From assembly GCF_963082495.1 (NCBI RefSeq), contig NZ_CAUJAN010000004.1:326114-390113 (forward strand): DNA of 64,000 nucleotides. Direction: 5' to 3'. The stretch is from Methanobrevibacter sp. V74 (GTDB lineage Archaea; Methanobacteriota; Methanobacteria; Methanobacteriales; Methanobacteriaceae). This document shows, piece by piece, positions 26,354-34,486 of the stretch (its first letter is position 1; the number at the start of each line of letters is the position of its first letter). Below the pieces are notes generated by a model. That model did not search any database, had not been told where the DNA came from, and saw only the letters and a program-made list of their open reading frames with translations. The position numbers and the translations under genes are program-made.

Positions 26354-27352
26354 ATGAAAGATTCTAAAGAAAAAGAGCATAGAATTTCTAATCTCAAAGA
26401 CATGATTAATAATGTCAAAGAAGAAGATGAAATCGATAATTATGGAGATATAGAAGAAGATAACGAGCTAATCGAATATCTCAATGAAGACTCAGACAGT
26501 GATTTTGAGAAATTAGAAATTGATGATGAATTCATTTACCATCCAGGCGATGAAAACGAAAGTGCTATTAATTTAGAAGAAAACCTAATTAATGAGGATT
26601 TTATTATACAACCCCCAAAAATTGAAGATAGCGATGAAGAAAACATTGCCGATGAATATAATGAAGATTTCGTTGGGGAAATAAGTGAAAACTTTGATAA
26701 TGTCATGAATGCAAAAATTGGTGGAAAACCTATTTTAGCTATTGTAAGCGGTGCCATAGGTGTGATCTTAATCATCATATCAATATTTATTTTCCAATCC
26801 CGCAGCGAAAGAATTATCGACAATGTTGTTGCAGGAGAAACCAGCTTTGCTTTTATTATATTCCTTGCAATTGGAGCATTATTATTGATTTATAGCCTAT
26901 ACAAACTATTAGATTTTGGAAATCCATTGTCAAATATTACAAAGAGCATTGATTCAATTGAAAATGAAAAAAAAGACCCTCCTAAACCAAAAAAAGAAGA
27001 ACCATCCCCAAAAGTTATCCCAAAAAGCAAAATTCCATTAGATAAGGACTCCTACAAGGTGGGAGAATTTAATATGGATGATTTGAAATCTTCTCTTAAA
27101 AAACCTACTGATTCTACTAAAAAAGTTAAAGAAGTTGAAGAAAAATCAGAGGATATCGAAAATATTCCGCCAGCAAAAGAAAAATCACATGAAAAAAAAG
27201 ATTTGACTGCTGAAGAAATTGAAGAAAAGGAATATGAACAAGCTAAACTTGATAGTGAATCCATTGATGATATTTTCGCTGAAGTAGAAGATATGGATGA
27301 CTTAGAAATTATTTCTGTTGATTCAAAAGATAAGAAAACAAAAGAGAAATAA
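26354..27352 (+). CDS. Acidic two-helix membrane protein of unknown function
   Basis: 332 residues from ATG 26354, which follows AGAGGT. The first 125 residues are very acidic (D-E-I-D-N-Y-G-D-I-E-E-D-N-E). Two membrane helices follow around 130-155 (L-A-I-V-S-G-A-I-G-V-I-L-I-I-I-S) and 170-190 (F-A-F-I-I-F-L-A-I-G-A-L-L-L-I-Y). The last 140 residues are highly charged Lys/Glu-rich sequence, likely disordered or coiled coil. I do not recognise a family. It begins 11 bases after tfs and ends the operon before the tRNA gene. Confidence 0.75.
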   Translation: MKDSKEKEHRISNLKDMINNVKEEDEIDNYGDIEEDNELIEYLNEDSDSDFEKLEIDDEFIYHPGDENESAINLEENLINEDFIIQPPKIEDSDEENIADEYNEDFVGEISENFDNVMNAKIGGKPILAIVSGAIGVILIIISIFIFQSRSERIIDNVVAGETSFAFIIFLAIGALLLIYSLYKLLDFGNPLSNITKSIDSIENEKKDPPKPKKEEPSPKVIPKSKIPLDKDSYKVGEFNMDDLKSSLKKPTDSTKKVKEVEEKSEDIENIPPAKEKSHEKKDLTAEEIEEKEYEQAKLDSESIDDIFAEVEDMDDLEIISVDSKDKKTKEK

Positions 27353-27368
27353 TCTATTTAATTTTTAT

Positions 27369-27442
27369 GGGCCTGTGGTCTAGTCAGGAATGACACAGGA
27401 CTTCGGATCCTGAAATCGGGGGTTCAAATCCCTCCAGGTCCG
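27369..27442 (+). tRNA. tRNA-Arg (anticodon TCG)
   Basis: The cloverleaf can be folded by eye. Acceptor GGGCCTG pairs with CAGGTCC. The anticodon stem CAGGA/TCCTG encloses loop CTTCGGA, giving anticodon TCG. The T arm is GGGGG-TTCAAAT-CCCTC. Discriminator G, no encoded CCA. No intron. It reads CGA codons. Confidence 0.93.
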
Positions 27443-27443
27443 C

Positions 27444-29273
27444 TTATTCTTTAATACGAACTACAGCTTCTTTGAAAAAGTCAGGCATTAATGATCTATA
27501 CATCGGACTTTTAAATAACATGTTAATATCGCTATCTATAATGTAGGTGTAACATGAATCATCCTCAGCCCTCATTCCACGACCATATGCCTGCATTAAT
27601 GTCATTACAGTTTTATAAGCATACCATTTTTTATCACGTTTCATCCTCATATTGACTTGTTTATCGCCTAAGTATGGGAAAGGCATTTTATAAATAATCT
27701 GGAATCTGCATTTATCATAAGGCAAGTCAACACCCTCACTCATTGATGGTGAGACCAGCACTAAAGGATTTTCATCTTTCTCAAAGAAATTAAGTACCTG
27801 TTCCCTATTTTTTGAGGTATGTGATATTAATCTTGAGTTATATAAATTATTAAGAATATATTGTTGGCATTTATAACTGTGGGTGTGTATTAAACCTTTA
27901 TCCCCCTCATGTTTTTTTAGGATTTCCTCCAAGATTGGAATTGTTTTTGGAGCTGTCTTTTTAATCCTATTTGCAGACATTTTACCTGCCAAATTAAGAA
28001 TGATTGGCCTTTTTTCCTTTGTAAATGGACTATCGACTTTTATGTGATAAACTTCATTTGGATTTAAACCTAACCATTTAGAAAACATTTTATGGGACAA
28101 AATTGTTGCACTCATAAATATGACAACATCCCCATATTTAAGCAGATTGTTTTTGGCATAGTGATGAACCCTTAATGGTTTAAATGACACTCCAGTTTCA
28201 TCACTATCAATGACCCAGTTCTTAGGTTCTTTTTCAAGATTGTTTTTGAGAGTTTTAAGTCTTCCAATTGTTGACTTGATCCTATCGGCCTTGTTCTTAC
28301 TTACATCTTTTAAATCAATATCTTCATAAGCGTCTCTAATTGCATCAACTTCCATTGTCCAGTCTTCAAGCTCACCATCTTCCAAAATGGATCTGGACAT
28401 TATTTTATTAATGTCTTTTTCAAGAGTCCTATTATACAAATTGACTTCCATTGTAGCCATTAATTTATTTTCAATATTATGAGCTTCGTCTAAAATCAAT
28501 AATGAGCGAGTACCGAAGTGTTTTACATAATTCAACTCAACAATAGCATAATCATAGTTCATTAAAGTTATTGGGGAGTTTATTGCATTAGCTTTCTGAT
28601 TCCAATAGTGACAGTGATTATCCGATTGATAAAATATAGTTCCACCATGTGAATCTTCAAAAGCCAATTCTGCATCCAATGTTGGATTTTTAGCAACCCC
28701 ATAGGGACAGAAAAATTTACTTGATGTAGGTGTTGTTTTACATGCCCCCATATCGCAAGTTGACTCCAAATTATCATGAAGACATGCAAAATTTCCTCTG
28801 CCCTTAACTAATGGAAAAGAAAACTCATTGGAATATTGGGTTTGCAACTGCTTAGTCATTGTCAATATATATGCTGACCCATACATTTTAGCAAGAGTTG
28901 TAGCTATTGCAGACTTGCCTGTACCAGTTCCTGCCTCTAGAATAATATATTTATATCCTCTTTTAATTGCATCATTGATGTCTTGAATAATGTCTAATTG
29001 CCCCATTCTCGGTTCTTTGAATGGGAAATTAACTATTATATCCTCATCGATATTAGGATAAATTTCCTTTAAATAAGCAGCCGTCCCTTCATCTTGCCTG
29101 TGATCCTCAGCTGAATAAACCTCAGGAATATCATCGTCTGAAATAGATGAACTTCTAGATTTTGAAAAGCTGAATAAGTTAGTAGGTTTCTTAGGTTTAT
29201 CATTATTGTACTTTCCACAAGTACAATTGCTTTTTAGCATTCCACAATTTGGACAAAACATTGAATTTGACAT
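27444..29273 (-). CDS. XPD/DinG-type Fe-S DNA helicase
   Basis: 609-residue superfamily 2 5'-3' helicase. The N-terminus carries a small Cys cluster (C-P-N-C-G, C-T-C-G). Walker A is A-G-T-G-T-G-K-S (114-121) and the DEAH box is in L-I-L-D-E-A-H-N. Between them are four Cys near 164, 173, 178 and 189 that would hold the 4Fe-4S cluster. The C-terminal motifs S-P-S-M-S-E-G-V-D-L-P and Q-A-Y-G-R-G-M-R are intact. The likely role is nucleotide excision repair or resolving replication obstacles. The gene ends two bases from the tRNA, so transcripts converge. Start ATG 29273 gives the N-terminal zinc cluster and is probably right. Confidence 0.88.
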   Translation of the reverse strand: MSNSMFCPNCGMLKSNCTCGKYNNDKPKKPTNLFSFSKSRSSSISDDDIPEVYSAEDHRQDEGTAAYLKEIYPNIDEDIIVNFPFKEPRMGQLDIIQDINDAIKRGYKYIILEAGTGTGKSAIATTLAKMYGSAYILTMTKQLQTQYSNEFSFPLVKGRGNFACLHDNLESTCDMGACKTTPTSSKFFCPYGVAKNPTLDAELAFEDSHGGTIFYQSDNHCHYWNQKANAINSPITLMNYDYAIVELNYVKHFGTRSLLILDEAHNIENKLMATMEVNLYNRTLEKDINKIMSRSILEDGELEDWTMEVDAIRDAYEDIDLKDVSKNKADRIKSTIGRLKTLKNNLEKEPKNWVIDSDETGVSFKPLRVHHYAKNNLLKYGDVVIFMSATILSHKMFSKWLGLNPNEVYHIKVDSPFTKEKRPIILNLAGKMSANRIKKTAPKTIPILEEILKKHEGDKGLIHTHSYKCQQYILNNLYNSRLISHTSKNREQVLNFFEKDENPLVLVSPSMSEGVDLPYDKCRFQIIYKMPFPYLGDKQVNMRMKRDKKWYAYKTVMTLMQAYGRGMRAEDDSCYTYIIDSDINMLFKSPMYRSLMPDFFKEAVVRIKE

Positions 29274-29348
29274 TAAAAATATATTAGTTAGGTATACTAT
29301 AAATAATTAGTAGACAATTATTTTACAAAATTATATTTAAGTGATTAT

Positions 29349-30050
29349 ATGGCAAAGAAAGGAAAGTTAATTGGAATTGGCGTAGGCCCTGGAAATACTG
29401 AATTATTAACATTGAAAGCTGCTAATATTTTAAAAACAGTCCCAGTAGTATTTTCACCAAAATCTGCAAAAGAAAAAGAGAGCATTGCATTATCTATTGT
29501 AAGGCCTATACTTAAAGAAAGAAAAGATTATAAAAGGTTAATGATTGTAGAGCCTATTTTTCCAATGATTGAAGATAAAAAAGAACTTGAAAAAATTTGG
29601 GACAGCGCATCTGAAATGATTGCACAATACTTAAACAGCGGGAGAGACGTTGCATTTATAACCCTTGGCGATACTTCAATATTCAGCACCTATTCTTATG
29701 TGCAAAAAAGATTAATTGATAGCTATGAAATTGAAACAGTACCTGGAATTACTTCATTTACGGCTTGTGCCGCTGCTAAAAATGAGGCTCTTGTTGAACA
29801 GAATGATATTTTAACTGTTGTTCCTAAAATAGATGATAGATTAGAAGAAGTTCTAGAATATAGTGATTCTATTGTGCTTATGAAGGCATCAAGAAACACT
29901 TCTAAATTAGAATCTGCAATTGAAGCCAAAAATAGGCCTAAAAAAATCTATTCTGTTCAAAATTGTACACGTGAAAACGAAAAGATAATTGAAGGATTTT
30001 TTAATGAAAAACCCTATTTGACAACCACAATAATTAAATTTGATGATTAA
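29349..30050 (+). CDS. cbiL: Cobalt-factor II C20-methyltransferase
   Basis: 233 residues of the SAM-dependent uroporphyrin-III/tetrapyrrole methylase family. The first glycine-rich loop is G-I-G-V-G-P-G-N-T-E-L-L-T-L-K-A, with T-L-G-D-T-S-I-F-S-T-Y near 105 and V-P-G-I-T-S-F near 130. Adding the C20 methyl group is a step of anaerobic cobalamin (and related corrinoid) synthesis, needed for methyl transfer in methanogens. It stands alone, away from other cobalamin genes. The assignment between C20 and other ring methylases rests on the S-P-K-S-A and T-F-S/I-F-S-T-Y pattern. Confidence 0.88.
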   Translation: MAKKGKLIGIGVGPGNTELLTLKAANILKTVPVVFSPKSAKEKESIALSIVRPILKERKDYKRLMIVEPIFPMIEDKKELEKIWDSASEMIAQYLNSGRDVAFITLGDTSIFSTYSYVQKRLIDSYEIETVPGITSFTACAAAKNEALVEQNDILTVVPKIDDRLEEVLEYSDSIVLMKASRNTSKLESAIEAKNRPKKIYSVQNCTRENEKIIEGFFNEKPYLTTTIIKFDD

Positions 30051-30817
30051 TGAGATTTAACCTGTTGAGGTTCGATCTCAAATACGCATTTTTCATCACC
30101 CATAGTGTAACATTGAGTTTCGATTACGCTAACAGGCAATTTAAAGAATTTAGTGAATAAACCTTCAAAGATTCCGGTGTCTAAAAAGCATACCGGTTTT
30201 CCGGTTCTTGGCAATAACTTACATTCAAAACAATCATATGTTGTGATTTTAATTATCTGACCAACATCAAAGGTTAATCTGCCGAGTCCTTTTCTTTGCC
30301 AAAAATTAGCAATATTTTCCATGAAAATATATAAATCATCATCATATAACCTTCCAAAAATAGATTTGCCAATGCTATTTCCGGTTGATTGTAAAATAGG
30401 ATCTATGTTTACCCCTTCTTGAATAAGCATTGCTTTTAATGTATGGAACAATAATGTTGAAAATTCCTCATCCCCTTCGATTATATTTTCTATTAAATAA
30501 TCAGAACTAGTTTCTTCAATTTCTTTTGGTTCGGATATGTTTACAGAACCTAAATATTTGGAATTTATAAAAAATATCTTTTTTCTATTATCTATAGGAT
30601 GAACTCTGTATGAAATAATCCCATTTTCTCTTAAGCTTTTTAAATGAACTGATACGGTGGATTTTGACTTGCCTGTATTTGTTACAATTTCCTCAAACTC
30701 CATTTCGCTATCTCTAAGCATTTCTAGAATTGTCAATTTTACTGGACTTTTTACAACATTAACACCGATGTTCTCATTCAAGTTTGAAAAAATCTGAATT
30801 GGTTTTTGTTCGCTCAT
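30047..30817 (-). CDS. msvR: MsvR-like redox-sensing regulator (HTH plus V4R domain)
   Basis: 256 residues. An ArsR-type winged helix (about 20-95: L-T-I-L-E-M-L-R, K-S-K-S-T-V-S-V-H-L-K-S-L) is followed by a V4R domain. Its Cys residues (Y-D-C-F-E-C-K-L-L-P, P-V-C-F, T-Q-C-Y-T-M-G-D-E-K-C-V-F) are those that sense oxidants in MsvR of Methanothermobacter and Methanosarcina. There the protein controls its own gene and the F420H2 oxidase gene, which here lies 7.6 kb away beyond an integrated element. A GGGGGAT site lies before the ATG. The stop overlaps that of cbiL by four bases. MsvR is favoured over other V4R regulators by the Cys pattern; no search was run. Confidence 0.78.
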   Translation of the reverse strand: MSEQKPIQIFSNLNENIGVNVVKSPVKLTILEMLRDSEMEFEEIVTNTGKSKSTVSVHLKSLRENGIISYRVHPIDNRKKIFFINSKYLGSVNISEPKEIEETSSDYLIENIIEGDEEFSTLLFHTLKAMLIQEGVNIDPILQSTGNSIGKSIFGRLYDDDLYIFMENIANFWQRKGLGRLTFDVGQIIKITTYDCFECKLLPRTGKPVCFLDTGIFEGLFTKFFKLPVSVIETQCYTMGDEKCVFEIEPQQVKSH

Positions 30818-30952
30818 AACTAATCCCCCACTAGATATAACAATATTTAATTTTATTGATTAATAAAATTATCTAAAAATCAAAAATTGCTAAAATATTC
30901 AATAATATTGAAAAAAAATTAAACATACAATAAGATAAATAATGTTAAAAAT

Positions 30953-30992
30953 ACGAACTGTTCGTTTAAAACATGTAAAATAGTTCGTATAC
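30953..30992. promoter_or_regulatory. Cluster of TTCGT-type palindromic motifs (candidate MsvR sites)
   Basis: ACGAAC-T-GTTCGT (30953-30965) is a 13-base dyad, and GTTCGTATAC follows at 30983-30992. They resemble the TTCGTA/TACGAA half-sites I recall for MsvR. They lie 135-175 bases upstream of the msvR start. The same CTGTTCGT...AAAAC word recurs at 38338-38352 before fprA. The binding role is inference. Confidence 0.5.
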
Positions 30993-31225
30993 TAAAATGT
31001 TTTCATCACATACCATCAGCATATAATTTATAAGCAGTCAACACGAAACTATAACCTATATTGATTATAATTCTGTCCAGCCAAAAATTAAGTGAATAGT
31101 ATCCTGGGATTATTACTGAGGTTCAAATGGAAATTAAGATGGCAAGATTCCTGTTCGTTTTCTAAATGGAATGTTTTTCACAGCCATAACAATTGATACA
31201 ATACTCCAACAATAATTCACACTTA

Positions 31226-31246
31226 TTGAAACAATTCGTATAAAAC
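31226..31246 (+). repeat. Left att-like direct repeat
   Basis: TTGAAAC, two variable bases, TTCGTATAAAAC. It matches 38332-38352 except at the two variable positions. Confidence 0.6.
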
Positions 31247-31605
31247 TAATAAAAAAGTTCCGATACTTATCGATTCGGACCACTAAAACTCTGATACAAA
31301 CTTTATTTTTTACAAGTGATAAAATTTTTGGAAGGCATTTGTTGACACTATTATTTAATTTATATAAACAGGATAATAAAAAGGATAATAAAGCCCTATT
31401 AGGCGTGAAACATTAATTTAATGCTTATTGAAGCATTTCTGATTTATACATTTGACTTTTTTTATAGACAATTTATGTTTTAATGTTTAGCAAAATTTCG
31501 AAAAATACAAGGATTATGGACACAATTTTTTCTCAAAAAAATGAACATTTTAACAATAAATACTAATAGAAATGTTTATATATCCAAATTAACAAACTAT
31601 CAACT

Positions 31606-31690
31606 ACCCTCCACCATTGAAGTCAATTTTACGAAGTGAAATCAACATTTCACGGAGAGACAACTTTTTTTGGTGAGGCCTGAAAATCAA
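31606..31690 (+). ncRNA. Candidate structured RNA behind a strong TATA box
   Basis: TTTATATAT at 31575-31583 is a good archaeal TATA box, placing a start near 31606. There CCTCCACC (31608-31615) can pair with GGTGAGG (31672-31678), enclosing a perfect hairpin GTGAAAT-CAAC-ATTTCAC (31636-31653). No reading frame fits. It could be a small RNA of the element or a structured leader. I do not recognise a known family. Confidence 0.35.
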
Positions 31691-31742
31691 TATAGAGAGG
31701 TAAAATATCAAGAAAGTAATGAGAAAAATAGATTATAAAAAA

Positions 31743-31807
31743 GGATTATAAAAAAATAATTTTATTATGAATAACGAGCTTATAAATATTATTTTTTAAT
31801 ATAATCC
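31743..31807. repeat. Long inverted repeat in element leader region
   Basis: GGATTATAAAAAAATAAT (31743-31760) pairs with the complement of 31788-31807, apart from a two-base bulge, around a loop of about 27 bases. It lies in the non-coding 1.2 kb before the replication-like gene, where nothing else but the candidate RNA is seen. Confidence 0.5.
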
Positions 31808-32087
31808 TAAGGCCAGTCGAGAAAAATAGAAATAGTTAAACAGAGCCGACAAACTTTGTTAAAAATTAATATTTTCCAGACTTAACCTAATATCTAGTTT
31901 ATTTTAAGGAATATATAAAGATTTTCAAATCCAAAAAAGCAATGCTTATCTTATTCTAAATATTCGATAAAGGATGGAAATACTAACTTTTCTCGATACT
32001 ATTTTTATTTTTCAAAGCCTTCTGGAAAGAGCGACTTAGACTGTTGATTGTATAACTCCCAATGATGGGAAAAATAGGAGAAAAATA

Positions 32088-32210
32088 ATGTTAGAAGATG
32101 AAATAGATGGAGTAACATATGTTTATATGCCAAAGAACCTGTGGGATAGGATGTGGGAAATTTTAGATAGAATTGAAAAACTAGGGAATATATATGGCAA
32201 ACATAGCTGA
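32088..32210 (+). CDS. Small protein overlapping the element's ATPase gene
   Basis: 40 residues (M-L-E-D-E-I-D-G-V-T-Y-V-Y-M-P-K, then W-D-R-M-W-E-I-L-D-R-I-E-K-L). A GGAG site lies eight bases upstream of the ATG, and the gene overlaps the next start by 17 bases. That arrangement suggests translational coupling. The C-terminal half would form an amphipathic helix. Such small upstream proteins are common before plasmid replication genes, but the function is unknown. Confidence 0.5.
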   Translation: MLEDEIDGVTYVYMPKNLWDRMWEILDRIEKLGNIYGKHS

Positions 32211-33873
32211 ATTACCAACAAAGGATACAATAACACTTATCATCAACAAAAAGAATGTGGATAAGGTTACCTATGTATTCAAAAACAAGTACGGCAATAA
32301 GATTGGAGAATATGAAAACAGATCTCCTGCAACATTATCTTCCAGAAGTAATGTCGCAAGACAGTTCAGACAAATCATAAATCCAAAAGGTGATATGAAA
32401 CCAAACAGGTTCAACAATCAGTTCACAGAACTCAAACAGCTCCTGCAGCTTCATTATGAAAATGAACTATTAATCATTGAACAGGAAATAGCTGACAAAA
32501 AGCAAGCTGAGCAGGAAAAGGATACTGTTAAATTAAAGGAAGCTATCACCAAACTGCAATCATTGGATTATCCTTTGATTTATATTGGCAGTATTGTTGA
32601 ATGGTTTACAGCAGGTGAGCGAAACAACATATTGTATGCATTTACTGTATCAGGCCAAGTTGTTTTGGGAAGTCCAGTATCCGTAATATGTCTTGGTGAA
32701 GCAAGCAGTGGAAAATCACACATTCAGGAAACTGCATTAAGATTAATTCCAAATCACTACATTGTCAATGAAAAGAAAATCACTGAAGCTGCACTGTTCA
32801 ATCGTGCCAAAAAAGATGAGTATTTTTATGACGGCAAGATTGTCAACTATGGTGACATGGGCGGAATCAATGACCATGACTTTATGGAAGAGTCAAAAAA
32901 TCTCATGAAGGAACTGCAATCCGATGGATTTCTAAACAAGCCGTTAAGCATTCCGGATGGTGAAGGAGGATGGGACGTAAGGGATTTGAAACTTAAGGGT
33001 AGACCCTGCCTGACATACACTACAATACCCAACCACAATTTCGAGGAGCAGGAAATGAGCAGAAGCATATTCATAACTCCAAGAATGGACAACAAGGAAA
33101 TATTCAATCTCAGAAACACTGCATTGGAATTCAAGCATGGCAAAAGCTACAAAATCTTGAAACAATATGAAAGTGATGCCGAACTTGTGCCATACATGCT
33201 GCTGCACCTTAATGAAGTGTTTAAGGACATCGTAATAATAAATCCCTATGTTTACTTTGTCATTAACTTTTTGAAAAACTCAAATTTCTATAAAAGAGAT
33301 TTTGATAAGTTCAATGGCATATTGAAAACAATAACTGCCTTAAATTACTATAACCATGAAATCCATGACATTGACGGTGAAAGGGTAATCCTTACCAATA
33401 TTGCAGACGTGCAACAATTCATGAGCTTATTAAAGCCATACAGGGAAAGCATATCTGCAAACCTGGCGCCTAAAGCGGTTGAAGTTTTAAATGACATCAG
33501 AAACAATATCGATGACTGGATGGAGCAAGATGATTCAGAGGCATTGAACATGGGAATTACAACCAACCAATACTTCTCACTCCAAAATCTTGGATTGAGC
33601 AAGGATTCAGTGAAGAAATACATATATGAATTGGCAAACAAGGGATTTCTTCAGGTAACTGATCAATCCGGAAAATCCAATGTATATGATTTGACAAAAA
33701 GTGAAGTTTCATACATCAATGATGATTTAAAGCACATTGACGATACCGTACACCAAATCATCTGCCGTGAGGTTGGAGAATGGGTTATAGACATTATGAT
33801 GGAAGATAAGTTTGTAGAGGATTTAAGCATTATGAACTTTGATGATGAAGTGAAAAAGCCACCGTGGCTATAA
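32194..33873 (+). CDS. P-loop ATPase, candidate replication protein of the integrated element
   Basis: 559 residues. The first 140 residues are helical and charged. A Walker A loop G-E-A-S-S-G-K-S-H lies near 167-175. Walker-B-like Y-G-D-M-G-G-I-N-D follows near 220, then M-K-E-L-Q-S-D-G and a P-C-L-T-Y-T-T-I segment that could carry sensor 1. The C-terminal 130 residues contain a winged-helix-like stretch (N-Q-Y-F-S-L-Q-N-L-G-L-S-K-D-S-V-K-K-Y-I-Y-E-L-A-N-K-G-F-L-Q-V). This layout suits a plasmid or virus helicase of the MCM/AAA+ kind. I cannot name the family. Codon use is richer in G+C than neighbouring host genes, which suggests transfer. Confidence 0.6.
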   Translation: MANIAELPTKDTITLIINKKNVDKVTYVFKNKYGNKIGEYENRSPATLSSRSNVARQFRQIINPKGDMKPNRFNNQFTELKQLLQLHYENELLIIEQEIADKKQAEQEKDTVKLKEAITKLQSLDYPLIYIGSIVEWFTAGERNNILYAFTVSGQVVLGSPVSVICLGEASSGKSHIQETALRLIPNHYIVNEKKITEAALFNRAKKDEYFYDGKIVNYGDMGGINDHDFMEESKNLMKELQSDGFLNKPLSIPDGEGGWDVRDLKLKGRPCLTYTTIPNHNFEEQEMSRSIFITPRMDNKEIFNLRNTALEFKHGKSYKILKQYESDAELVPYMLLHLNEVFKDIVIINPYVYFVINFLKNSNFYKRDFDKFNGILKTITALNYYNHEIHDIDGERVILTNIADVQQFMSLLKPYRESISANLAPKAVEVLNDIRNNIDDWMEQDDSEALNMGITTNQYFSLQNLGLSKDSVKKYIYELANKGFLQVTDQSGKSNVYDLTKSEVSYINDDLKHIDDTVHQIICREVGEWVIDIMMEDKFVEDLSIMNFDDEVKKPPWL

Positions 33874-33891
33874 AAAAAACTATGAAGATCT

Positions 33892-34145
33892 GAAAAGACT
33901 TTTTGAAAAGTCTTTTCACAAAATGGTTTAAAATCGTTTTTAAGTTAATTGAAACATTATTTATTGGTTTTGTGGTGCTTTGTTATTTGAAAAAACCATA
34001 ATTTTAAAGATATGTGATGAAGTTTAAATACTGTCTCATGTTTTTAGAAAAATAGTCTTTTCAAATTGAAAATATCATAATAACTATTATTTAGGGTATT
34101 AAAGACTTAAAAATCCTTGTTGAAAAGACTTCGTGAAAAGTCTTC
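33892..34145. repeat. Repeated hairpins after the ATPase gene (possible origin)
   Basis: GAAAAGACTT-TTTGAA-AAGTCTTTTC (33892-33917) is a perfect 10-bp stem. GAAAAGACTT-CGTGAA-AAGTCTTC (34122-34145) repeats it. A half copy (AGTCTTTTCAAATTGAAAA) lies near 34054-34072. The 300 bases between the ATPase and the next gene hold nothing else. Confidence 0.55.
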
Positions 34146-34170
34146 ATGGTCTTTACAAATTAAATATATT

Positions 34171-34485
34171 ATGAAATCCATAAAACAACAAATAATCAAA
34201 GCTAAACAGAAAAAAATAGAAAGGGAAAATGAATTGTGGTTTGTGGATTACTGCAACAACTGCAAAACAGGACTGGCATTTAAAAATGATGTTCCCTGCC
34301 ATCATCCATATTACTGCTGGCATGAAGGCGAAGCAGCTATTGTGCAGGCAGAAATTGTCAGGATAGATGAGTATCGAAGACTACATGGATACGTTACAGC
34401 GCAAATGTCTGAAGAGTATAAACAATTAAGAAAAAGACAACGGCAATTAATATGGCACGGTAGAAGAAAATTACTAAAAGGCTAA
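34171..34485 (+). CDS. Small Cys/His-rich protein of the integrated element
   Basis: 104 residues from ATG 34171; the longer frame from 34117 would translate the hairpin and is less likely. A helical Lys-rich N-terminus is followed by a probable zinc finger (Y-C-N-N-C-K near residue 27, P-C-H-H-P-Y-Y-C-W-H near 45). A helical tail rich in Arg and Gln comes next. Probably nucleic-acid binding, but no family is recognised. It is cut off from the rest of the element by the IS630-type insertion that begins right after its stop. Confidence 0.5.
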   Translation: MKSIKQQIIKAKQKKIERENELWFVDYCNNCKTGLAFKNDVPCHHPYYCWHEGEAAIVQAEIVRIDEYRRLHGYVTAQMSEEYKQLRKRQRQLIWHGRRKLLKG

Positions 34486-34486
34486 A

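Noticed and set aside
30047-30050. Overlap of cbiL and msvR as a possible functional coupling
   Set aside because: The genes are convergent and share only stop-codon bases, which is common in compact genomes.
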